A stretch of DNA of 64,000 nt from Lepas anatifera (lineage: Eukaryota > Arthropoda > Thecostraca > Lepadidae), in assembly GCA_034440635.1 (NCBI GenBank), contig JAOTON010001570.1, forward strand, positions 248,001-312,000. The letters are read 5' to 3'. Shown here in pieces: positions 24,001 to 36,000 of this stretch; the stretch's first letter is position 1, and each line of letters begins with the position of its first letter. The notes below the pieces were generated by a model. The model was given only the letters and a program-made list of their open reading frames with translations, did no database searches and had not been told where the DNA came from. The position numbers and the translations under genes were made by a program.

Positions 24001-27000
24001 CGGCCGGCTCGGGTCGCCCGAGCGCACCGGAGTTTTGTACTTGGGCACCTCCATGCCGGCCGCAGCCCTGCCGGCCATACGTGCGCATCAGCATCGGCCG
24101 TGACTGCGGGCCCAACAACGCCGCTGCTCCACCGCACTTGGTGAAACAGGGTTGAAGCGGGGCTGACACAGTTCTTGGCGAAAAGAAACGAAGCAGTTGA
24201 GGCAAACCAAATCCAAATCACTTTTCCATTCCATTCGAATTCAAAATTAAATTGACCTTACATGACGTTTCTAGGCCAATTGGGCTATTTGGAGGGTTTT
24301 TTAGCCAAATTACACCTGGCATCCTCCCCTCCATCGTTTTCAGTGGAGTGTGCTGAACCAGCTACCAGGACAGTCAGCAGAAACACGGGCTTGCAGTCTG
24401 CAACCCGTTCACTACAAAGGCTCGGCAACAAAACTCTAGCTTGGTCAGGGGACTGCACAAGAAAGGCGGTCAAGTCTGTTAACGAGAGTCTCATCAGCCG
24501 GGTCCAATTAATTACACTTTGTTCATTTCAGGCGGTCTCAGAAGCGAAACCATTTCGCAGTTTTTTTTTGCATCAGGGAAAACCTACACACACGGGCACT
24601 GCGCTATCGTACCAGGTCTAACATTACGACAAACCCTCTTTCCCCGAAAGCAATTCAGAGATCTGATACCAGGATTCGGTATGCCGCTGCACACAAATTG
24701 GCTTCGTCCGTCACGGTCTGATAACTGGAGCACTTCCAAAGAATGCCAGAGACTAATTTTTTCCTTTATATATACAATACATTATTTAACCATCAACACA
24801 CAATCCAGGAGAAACCTCATTCAAAGAGACAGCACACCACCATGCCGCAGAAGCAATGAGTGCATTCGCAGTGCAACAGCATTCATTCAGAGCCACAGAC
24901 GGGGTGCTCGCGCTACACCCCTGCAGGACCAGACACGTCCCCTGATCCACTAGAGGGATCTGTCAACTGGGACGAGACCACCCCGCGATGATTCCCATGT
25001 TTTGACATGTTGTTGTATCCTATACTTAGTTTTGCTATGCTTCCTTCCAGACAAAGAAAACTGGGTATTTCATATCTTAACTGTTCAAAGTCGGGACCTT
25101 AGGTACCTTCTTGTCCCAGTTTTTTTGGTAAGAATGCTTTGTTTGGCTAGCAGGATCATCGAACTATCTTAGGAACAGTCGAGGAGCCTAGTAATACAGT
25201 TTGGTGACTTATGAAACTGTTTGATAGATTACAAGTTCGCTGTACAAGGGGAAGGATTTTATCCCACATTTACTTCACACTATTACATTCATAGACAATG
25301 TTGCAGGTTATCCAGTGGGAAACACTTCACGCACAGGGGGTTGCCAACGATACCTGGTGTGGTCGGATACTTTCTGGTTGGAATATATTTGTGGATGATA
25401 CGGTAGTGCAGCGACTGGAACTTAGCTGATACTATACATCTATACGGCATTTCGTAGATTCTTTGCCAATTCTGTATGCTTATACCATAAAATTGTGATC
25501 GCTTTGCAGCTGCAGGAACATTGGACGTTAGCTGCTTCTCGTAAAAGTGGTCAGCCTAACATTGTATTAAAGGAGTATGCTTATCTGGCTCAGTCCAAAA
25601 ATACAGATCCCAGCCTGAATGTATGGTTTCGGCGAAGTTTATTTTTCCATTCAGGCGGAATTGCCGATTGTAGTCTTTGTAAAGGAAGAAAGTCTAATCT
25701 AACACGAAAGGTATATATATATATATATATATGGATGGACACTGCCCTAGGGCTGCCCATTTTACTGACACCCCCAGGTTTGCAAAATAGTCCACCAGAT
25801 TCCCATTATTTGGGCTAAATGCTACTCAGCACTGGTTTTGGTTTCCTCGAGACTCGACAAGCTCCTATATCGTACCAATACACAGTAGGCCATGTCGTGA
25901 TCACCACTTTTCACAGGGTATTCGATTACCGGGTGTTTTCTAATGTATTGATGGCCGCTGATCACGATTTTCTGGTCGAAAATGTCGAATTCGAAAAATA
26001 TTTGCCCGCGCAAGCCGTTTGATATTCTTCCGGTTTGCCAAAATTTCGATGTTTTCATATCTCACGGACAATAAAGGCAACTGATGTATTGAAAAGGCCC
26101 AGAACTTTAAAACCATTGAACCTGAACAATTTGAAACCTTTTTGACTCCCTGAAATATATACTTACCTGAAAAGTACCTTGGAAAAACGGGGACGTTTAA
26201 GCTTAAAAAATTATAATAGGTGGCGCGCATGACGCAGCCGTCAACCACTGTCCGCTACGTCGCTTATGACAAGGAGCTATTAGCCAAAGGAGCTGGATAT
26301 AGGATTTGAGCCTATTTTGAATTCGATGAATGAATATTTACCTTCACAAGATGATCTATATTTCTCTCGCTTGCAGTTTTAAATATTATTGGTAATGGTT
26401 GCTTTCAAGCAGGTCCCATTAAGATCAGCCAGTCATATATAGATTAGGTATGTAAGCATGTAGTCATTGCGGATCAATTTCAAGTATTAAAATGTATGCA
26501 AGAGCCAGTCGGTTATATTTAGATTAGTCTTGCTATCACTAGAAGGAGAATACCGCGTTTCGGGAAAATGAAGCTACACCACACCTAGCGCCGCCGTCAA
26601 GCCGCTTAACATGCTTAACATGCATGCTGCCGCTTAACCAGCTCTCGATTGGAGCTGACGTTGTCGGTCAATTATGATGCTGTGGCTTGAAGAGATGGAG
26701 GCCAGGAAAGTGGACGAATTTCACGTTTCAATAGCCTAATATTCGAACCGACCGCTGATGAAGTTACCGAGACTTACAGAAGAGCATTTGTGCCAGCAAG
26801 AAACAAGTACAAAGTTCGCTGTGAAATAAGGAAGCACTGTAACCTGAAGGAAGCGATCAGAAGGCGCCTACAAAACATGAAGATATTGTAAGCATGGACA
26901 AAGCATGACAACATTGTTTGACATATAAAGCTGAGCTTTACCATCAAACGCATCGGCAAACAGAACATTTCTGGAAGACGAGCGAGAAGCAGAGAGGTAG

Positions 27001-30000
27001 TATATTGTTGGCTTGGATGCAGTCGTGAGGGACCATTTGAGACGGCAGCAGCTGCGGCAAGCCACTGCTGCTGCCGCCAATTAGGCCTGATCAGGAGGCC
27101 GGCTCGTCCGTATTCGAGCACAATAATATGACAATCACCCGGAAAAGTCTAAACGACTTCCGTGTAACATTTAGAAATAAGTTTTCTTTCCAAGATTGAT
27201 TTATACCTGCCAAAGCCTGTTCGCGTGCGGCGTCTGTCAACAGCTGGTGTGGTGCTGCAAATAGGAAGCTCGTGCTGCATATACCACCAGCGGTCGCTGT
27301 CAGTGGTGCCGTTGCGTTCTGACGCAGCTTCGGCTCCGTCAGAACGCAACATTCGGAGAACTCCTGGTAGCCACAACGACAGCAGCAGTGGCTTGCCTCA
27401 GCTGCTGCCGTCTCCAATTGTCTGTCACGACTGCATCCAAGCCACCAATATACAACCTCTGTGCTCCTCGCTGGTCTTCCAGAAATGTTCTGTTTGCCGA
27501 TACCTTTGATGGTAGGAGGTCTGTTTGATATGTCAAACAATGTTGTCATGCTTTGCCATGCTTACAATATCTTCATGTTTTGTAGGCGCCTTCTGATCGC
27601 TTCCTTCAAGTTATAATGCTTACTTATTTCACAGCGAACTTTGTACCTGTTTCTTCCTGGCACAGATGCTCTTCTGTAAGTCTCGGTAACTTCATCAGCG
27701 GTCGGTTCGAATATTGAGCTATTGGAACATGAAATTCGTCCACTTCCCTGGCTCCATCTCTTCAAGCCGCAACATCTTAATTCGACCGACAACGGCATGT
27801 ATTGACGGCAAGTGGGTGTCGTGTAGCTTCATTTTTCCCGAAATACGGTATTTTCCCTGCTAGTGATAGCAAGACTAATCAAATATAATCGACTGGCTCT
27901 TGCTACATTTTAATACTTGAAATTATTCCGCAGTAACTACATGCCAAGATACCTAATCTTATATGGCTGGCTGATCTTAATTGGACCTGCTTTGAAAGTA
28001 ACCATTACCAATAATATTTAAAACTGCAAGCGAGAGAAATCTAGATCATCTTGTGAAGGTAAATATTCATTCATCGAATTCATAATAGGCTCAAATCCTA
28101 TTTCCAGCTCCTTTGGCTAATAGTTTCTTGTTAAGCGACGTGGGGGCACTGATTGACGGCTGCGTTATGCGCGCCATCTATTATCAGCTTTTAGCTCAAA
28201 TATCCTCTCTTTCCAGGTGCTTTTTCGGGTAAATATATATTTCAGGAGTCAAAAAGGTTTCAAATTGTTCAGATTCAATGGTTTTAGTTCTGGGGCTTTT
28301 CAATACATTAGTTGCATTTTATTGTCCGTGAGATATGAAAACATGGAAATTTTGGAAAACCGGAAGAATTTCAAACGGCTTGCGCGGGCAAATATTTTTC
28401 GAATTCATTTTCGACCAGAAAATCGTGATCGCACCATAATACATTGAAAGCACCCGGTAATCAAGATCCTGTGAAAAGTGGTGATCACGACATGGCCTCA
28501 TACACAGTGATGCAGGAGGCCAGAAGAAAACAGGGTGGAACATCTAGCTCAAAAACCAATTGCGATCGAACGATGATTTTTGCTTCAAATGAAGGCTTTC
28601 TATCAGGTGGCTTGGGCTTACGGCAAATGGCCGTTTGGTGATGTCAGTAAAATATCATAATTGTGTATTGGTGATAACCACTTTTGATTGAGAACCTATG
28701 ACGATAGTGAATATTTTTCTTCAATTGAAAACTGATGGTCAAATGGTTTGAATCAAAACATAAAATATCAATTTTCGATTCCAGATTTCGACAACTTATA
28801 ATATAGTGATGTCACAAAAATGTCAATTCACGTTGGTAATGCCATAGGCGGATCCAGGGGGAGGGGCAAATAGGGACAGGTGCCCTTAGGGCTGCCCATT
28901 TTACTTGCATCCCCAGGTTTGCAAAATAGTCCACCAGATTCCCATTATTTGGCCTAATTGCTACTCAAAGCTGGTTTTGTTTTCTTCGAGACTCAAAAAC
29001 TGACCATACGCAACGAGAGTGAACATTTCCCCTATATCGCACTTACACCACAAACTAGACCATGAAACCAATAAACTATCAAATATATCTATAAAAAGAC
29101 TAGTGCTTTTATACAAACGCCTCATTTATTGCGCTTTATTGAGTACGAATGCGACAAGAAGCTTCACGTGTAACACAGTACCAAGTCACAGTCATTCACA
29201 AGAAGCATTGATGATTCTCCCTTCACAATACCTCCGAGCCACCGACGCCACCAGCACCGTCGGCCTACATTCTCCGTTTAGCTATCAAATGTTTAATACG
29301 GTGCAAACCTTTGAACTTCAACTACCAGTAGTTTTTATTGGTCAGTGGCTTCTTGGTGAAGCTGATATATACCTTCCAGAACATCTCCATACCCTGCAGC
29401 AGTTTTTTTTCTTCTGAGCCTGTCTTTCCTGGTAAGAATTTGGCTGTATTTTGTGATGGTGCAGCAGCACCTCTCGCATGTCGTTGGTCACTTTGACATT
29501 CCGCACAAACTCCTCAGTTTCCTTGTACTGATGGTTCTCGCCCCAGAGTTCGGAATTCCTCGCCAGTCACTTGTGGTCGACTCCCAGGATGGCAAAAAGC
29601 ATTAAGGATTTGGGATCGCACAGGTCGGTTAGTTCGGTCTTGGAGGTGAGCTCTTTAAAGATGGGCTTCTCGAGGGAGCAGTGCTCAGGGCAAGTGTTGG
29701 GCAGGCACGACTGGTACACCGCCGAGCCAACCAGCATCCTCGCCCACAACCCGCTCTGCAGTACTCTCTCGATAATCCCAGCTCCATGGACCTCACCTCC
29801 AAGACCGAACTGACCAAAGATACCTTTACTTAAGGTATCTTGGGTAAATAAGTACTCCCTCGAGAAGCCCAGCTCCATCGACCTCGCCTCCATGGCCGAA
29901 CTGACCCAAGAACTGACCGACCTGTGCGGCTCCAAATCATTCATGCTCTTCACTATCTTCAAAGTCGATCGCAAGTGGCTGGTGAGGGGTTCCGAACTGT

Positions 30001-33000
30001 GGGGCGAGGACCAGCAATACAAGGAAACAGAGGAGTTTGTGCGGAATGTCAGAGTGGCCAACCACCTGGCCGAGAGGTGCTGCAATACCATCACAAAGTG
30101 CAGCAAGATTCTTATCAGGGAAGACCATCTCAGAAAAAAACTGCTGAAGGGTGTGGAGAAATTCCAGAAGGAGCTTCACAACTTTTATTAAGACGGCACT
30201 GAACAACAAAAAGCTACTGGTAGTTGAAGTTCAAAGATTTACACCGTATGAGATGAGATCTGAGATAAGATCACCGTATGACACATGATATCTAAACTGA
30301 GAATCTAGGCCGGCGGTGCCGCTGGCGTCGGCGGCTTGGAGGTGCTGTGAAGGGAGGATCATCACCGCTTCTTGCTATTGACTGTGGCTTGGTACTGTGT
30401 TACACGTGAAGCTTCATTCATACTCTATGAAGCGCAGTAAATGAGTGTGTCTATTAAATCGATAGTCTTCTTGCTAGACATATTGAATAGTTCATAAGCT
30501 TCATGGTCTAGTTTGGAGTATTGCATAGTGATGTAGCGGGCCTAAACAACAGGGCGAAACCCTTAAAAGTGACTTCTTAGAAATATCAAATTAATATAAT
30601 ACCTTTAATAATTCATTTGAACATGAGAAAAATTGCTTATTTCCTTCATTTACCGTGCCACGTCGATTTCACGGCTGCTGAAACACGACACTTTTTCCAT
30701 GTCACTACATACCGGAATCTTGCTAAAAAATATAACGGCATGATTCCAAACAAGAATCGCAAATGCTAACACCTAGCTATCGATAGTAAAAGTACACCAT
30801 CGTTACCTTTTAGGTTTCTGTGACCTTCTGGTCACAGAAATACGGCTCTAGCTAGTCCCAACAGCATACTGAGAACATTTTAATAACGATATGTTTTGAA
30901 AATAGCATTCCCACACAAATCACGTTTTCTTAAGCCGGCAGAAAACGTACTATCAGGATCAGCCTTAAAAAATTATAGCGAATAATTGAGGATGTGCCCT
31001 CTATAGTCTTCAAATGGTAGAACCATCAGGTTGGCATCCGGCGACCGAAAACAGGTTATGACGGTTTTAGTCCTAGACTAAAATCGTCATAATTTGTTTT
31101 CGGTCGCTGGATGCCAACTTGATAATTTTACCATTTAAAGACCGTACTACTGATAAAAACTGGCGATTTTACACATGTATATAGGTAATACTACGGAACA
31201 TGGCACTAGTTGCGGTTGTTGATATGCTCCAAATCAAACGTTTTTCCGTATAAATCGGAAATTTTGCTCAGCTTATTGCTTTCGGTCAGATTTTCGGCTT
31301 TGTAGTGATTTGAACCGATTGCACTGAGCATCAGAGCCATCAAATACCCTCAAAAGTGTCTGTGATGGAACTGAAAATGATCGTCAGCAAAGAAAAATTG
31401 TGGTGTTTTCATGCGGGACCAAAGCGTGATTTAACGGAAACCTGAATTCAAAACACAAGTATGTTTTGTGCTTGTTTGAGCCCTTCAATGATAAGCCTAC
31501 TAGTTAATTAAAATTGATGATCTACCATTATAAGCTCTTGATTAAAAAGGACCATTACCTATAAGTGGATCCAGGATCACTAGTCGGGGGAGGGTACCTC
31601 GCTGGGGTAGGAGGGTGCCATCCGGACCAAGGGGGCACCACTTTTGGCCGAAAAATCCTACCAGGTGGACGCTGATCTGAGGTGACAAAATCTTATCGCG
31701 GGACGCTGATTTTCGCTTCGAGGGGGAATGGTTGGGAAGCGACAAATTTCAGGGGGCGCCATCGGCCCTTCAGAGGAGCGCCGTGACTATTTTAGGGGGC
31801 GCCGAGGGTGGGTTGGGGAGGGCACCTGTCCTTTGCCCTCCTGTACCCGCCTATGGCATTACCAACGTGTAGTGACAGTTTTATGACATCGCTATATTAT
31901 AATTTGTCGAAATATGGAATCGAAAATTGATATTTTGTGTTTTAATTCAAACCATTTGACCATGAGTTTTCAATTGAAGAAAAAATCTTCATTCTACCGT
32001 CATAGGTTCTCAATCAAGAGTGGCTATCATCAATACACAATTATAATATTTTACTGGCATCACTAAACGGTAAGCTGGGGTGAAATAACAAAATTTTCGA
32101 GAATCATCCCAGCTCAGTGTTTTTTGGTGCATTTGAACATGCTGAGTCCAAGAATGATAATTAAAATTGTCAAAACTTTCTGCGATACCCCGCCATTCTG
32201 GTTTCTGTACAGTCTTGATTTTCCCGTTTTACCCATATTTTGCGTTATTTTCCAAGTCATAAGTATGCAAAATAGTACCTCATTTGAAAGATCTCGATGA
32301 GATAAATCGGTTAAAACCTTTCAACATCTTGATAAGAATAATACTGTAGAAGATATTGGGGTTTAAAGGTTCATTTTGAGTGAAATTAAGCAAAATAGTT
32401 CAGTGCTCTCATATTCATTTATTGTGTATAGTTGTGCATGCAGGTGCTCACGGTACATGCAATTCACTGCCAACAGATGCATTTACCATTCACTTCTCGC
32501 ATACAGAGATTACGGAAGTACCCCTACCCAGTCCCTTTTCGTGTCCCACTTGGGCAGCAGCTGGCGAGATGCTGCTCCCGCTCTAATAAACCCATCTCTG
32601 GCATTGTGGCCACGAACAGCTGCTTTGGCTTTCGTGACAAGCTTAGCACACCATTCCACACTTTGTGTGTGGCAGGGGAAGGGTGCCACTGATAGTGACT
32701 CTTCGCAGAACTTCATCAGCACGTTGTTTGTCAGCTTGGCAGTCAAAATTGGTTTCGTGACATTCTCTTCCTCTAAGTTTATTAGCTCAGAAAAGTGGCA
32801 AGCGTCCTGATTGAGCCTGGGAACTCTGAATGTCTGGGTAGTCGTGTCACCTTGGCCGCTGTCATCACTTACTGCCAGTATGGCACTTACGGCCGCACAT
32901 CGCACAGATGCAGCTTCATCAGCCAACATGGCCAGGAGGATGTTATCAGGGTGGCACCAGTTCGCATTTCTCTTCAAGCACTTCAGCGCTTTTGTGTTCA

Positions 33001-36000
33001 CTGAATCTGGTACCAGCTTCAGCAGCTGAAGGTGGTTGACTGCTGCTGACTGCTCGTATGTTTGCTCAGCTCCTTCTTCTGTCTGTTGAATTTGTCTTCT
33101 CTTGTCGAGTATTGCTTGACATTTGGCCTTTCTTTCGCATGTTTATTTCATTCTTCGCATAATGTTTCTTTCCGCTGATCTCAGCTGCATCTTCCCTGTG
33201 GTTCTTACCTTGACACGCTGATATATCACGGACCTCAGCTCATCTGTCGGAATTTTGTCCTCCCGAAACCAGTCGCATGTACTCGTAACATGAATGCCCA
33301 ATTTACACGTTGGCAATTTACGCTCTGACAGGTTTTGTTTGGGCATTTGCAAATGGAAGTGTCAAAAAGCCTGTCCAGTCCTCTGGAGAATGCCTCCCTC
33401 GGACTGTTTTCCTCTCGATTTTTTCGTCCGCTTTGACTGGTCGTAGAGTCTCTCCAATTTGTTATCAATCTACTTTTCTGTGATTGCTGCCAGCTTGGAG
33501 TAGACGCACCGCCATTCCTTAATTTCGGGTGCAACCGCCCTCGTAAGGCCTCTTGGTGGTAATACTTTTTTGGCAGTGCTTTCTTTTACAAGCTACATTC
33601 TTGCTAAGGCGTTCCGCAGCGTTGGTAGGTCCGACTTGGGGAGCTCTGATGATGGTCCACTCACCACGCTCGGGCCAGAACGCTTACTTCGCATGTTTGT
33701 TCGACTCATTTTCCTACGGTTTACTCGTCTTTGATATCCAGAATACACTTCAAATCATTCCTTACCCCCCCTGACCTGAGAACAAATCTGATGGACCGAC
33801 CAACCGACCTGACAGCAGACAGATGCTGCAAGTCCCAGGAAAAGAAACGTAGTCCCTCATTTGTTTTGAAACCAGCCCAGCTTTTCGAAGGCAAACACAC
33901 GGCAGAGGTAATTTGCTAAATCTGCTGTGATGACATGCAATGCAGAAACGCCTTTGCTGCCTGCATCGCATAGAGTAAAGCTTATTTAAAAAAAAACGTT
34001 TTGCCCGATGTAATCAGCTCAGAACCCGATAACAGCAATGCAGTAGGCACTTCCTGTAACTCAATCAATATACATTTTATGGATACTGAGACAAGGTTCA
34101 TTCTGGCTACATAGAGCAGAAAGGTAAGTTAATATGTTAGCCATGAATTGCGTGTACCGTGCGTGCCTGCATGCACATAGCTTTATACAAAATAAATAAA
34201 GCTGAATGGCTCTGCGTTGTTATGCTTAAATTCGACATGCTATGAACATTTGAGCCTCAATATTTTGTAAAGCGTTCATCTTATTTATATTTTGGATAGG
34301 TTTTAATCGATTTATCTCATCGAGATCTTTCAAATGAGGTACTATTTTGCATACTTGCGGCTTTTGGAAGATGATGCACAAAATGGGTAACACGCGAAAA
34401 TCAAGACTATACAAAAACCAAAATGGCCGGGTATCGCAGACATTTTTGACAACTTTAACACGCGCATTGACGGGGGTCTGAGCCACCTTCGCATTGACGG
34501 GGGGGCGGGTACCCCCAAGATCTCGAGAACCACGGTAGGTAGCGAAAACGGTAAACGGCGTTGGGTTGCCCATCCACTTTCCATCGAAAACATTTGAACC
34601 ATTTTTTGTCAGGTCACATTTAAGGTCACGAGAGGTCAAACATGCCGTCATAGGGATAACATGTAAATTCAGTTTTTCGGCCATTACATCTGAACAAGTA
34701 AAGATAGACCAAACGACTTAAACTATATGAATTTCTCAGCAAGCCGAATCGAATGATATATAATTTGACCTTGCTAGGTCAAATCAAGGTTTGACCTGAC
34801 CTGAGGTCGGTCAGGGTCAATTATATAAAGCAAATCATAAGAACCGCAAAGCCCGGGCGAGTCTAATGCAGCTAAAATAAATGCTCTATCACCACCCGTT
34901 ACTGGTTATTCCGTAAAACAATTTTTCCATGTATTTCCAATGGGGGTCATGCCTCGTACCTGACCTTAGGTCATCGATATCAAAATACCGGAACATATTT
35001 TGAGAACTCGGTGGGGCCATTATGTGATATGGTTTCAATCGGATAAGTTCACCCTGCTCCGACTTATGCTATCTTAAACTTTTTGAGGTCGGGTCCTTGA
35101 CCTGCACTGGTGACCTGACCTGACATGACCTAACATTAAAATTTTCCGAAGTTGTAAAATGATGGGGAAAAGGTATACCAGTACGGCGGCGCTACGCGCT
35201 TTTTGTTATCTCCAAAACCCGAGGGGGCGGGTCCGCCCCGTAATGCGTGTTAAGCATTATTTTTGGACTCAGCATGTCCGAAGGCACTAAAAAATTACTG
35301 AGCTGGGATGATTCTCTAAAATTATGTTATTTCACCCCACCTTACTAAACGGCCATTTGTCGTAAGCCCAATATCGAAAACCAGCATTGCGCGTGCTTGC
35401 TTGAACCACCCGATAGAAGGCCTTCATTTGAAGCAAAAATCATCGTTCGATCGCAATTGGTTTTTGAGCTAGATATTCCACCCCGTTTTCTTCTGGCCTC
35501 CTGCATCACTGTGTATTGGTACGATATAGGAGCTATGTTCAACCCCGCTGCACATGGCCAGTTTTCGAGTCTCGAGGAAACCAAAACCAGTTCTGAGTAG
35601 CTTTTAGCCCAAATAATAGGAATCTGGTGGACTATTTTGCAAACCTGGGCGGTGCCAGTAAAATGACCAGCCCTAACACTGCCCTATAAACGTGCCAGCA
35701 ATCAACTTTGCAAATCACAAACATACCTGTGCTCTGCGGGGATCCCAAAAATAAGTCCGGAACAAGTCAAATCAAGCGGGAGAGTATGGACGCATCCTCT
35801 TCCCGTAGCTGTGTAGATATAACCAAAAATTTATTGCAGCTTCCCGCCGCACAGAGCCTTCCCGGATAGAACACACCTACAACTGCCCTATCGTGATGGA
35901 AATCGGCAGAGCAGTGACAGGGGCCGCGCTACCAAACCACTGAGCGACTGACACAATGATCACTGCGCACCAGGTACCCACTGAATGGCTGTATCACAAC

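Larger units (their letters stand above)
32071..35344. mobile_element. Element C: 3.3-kb terminal-inverted-repeat transposon with ORF remnants
   Basis: The ends are TAAGCTGGGGTGAAATAAC and, inverted, TAAGGTGGGGTGAAATAAC. The flanks are exact 8-bp ctaaacgg copies (32063-32070 and 35345-35352). The inverted repeats are long (about 300 nt, including the motif ctcatttgaaagatctcgat and its inverse). The right repeat is interrupted by a TTAA-flanked element at 34455-35253. The 8-bp duplication suggests hAT-type or P-type insertion. Coding remnants lie on the minus strand between 32510 and 33700. Confidence 0.85.
25748..35675. mobile_element. Large nested fold-back element A (Mutator-like or Foldback type), 9.9 kb
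   Basis: The ends are TAGGGCTGCCCATTTTACTG and, inverted, TAGGGCTGGTCATTTTACTG. The flanks are identical 9-bp acactgccc copies (25739-25747 and 35676-35684). The arms run from each end through a TTTGCAAAATAGTCCACCAG segment to about 28880 on the left and 31800 on the right, each broken by a younger insertion: element B in the left arm and element C in the right. Long terminal inverted repeats and a 9-bp duplication are typical of Mutator-like elements, but no transposase is visible. It lies in the TDG intron between exons A and B. Confidence 0.8.

Noticed and set aside
20253..24144. Very long plus-strand open frames (up to 595 codons) with repeated [20 protein letters not shown]
   Set aside because: They are the translation of the 34-bp minisatellite on the strand opposite to TDG. 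The unit happens to lack stops in the plus frames, and the 34-residue period is just three units. There is no independent coding sign.
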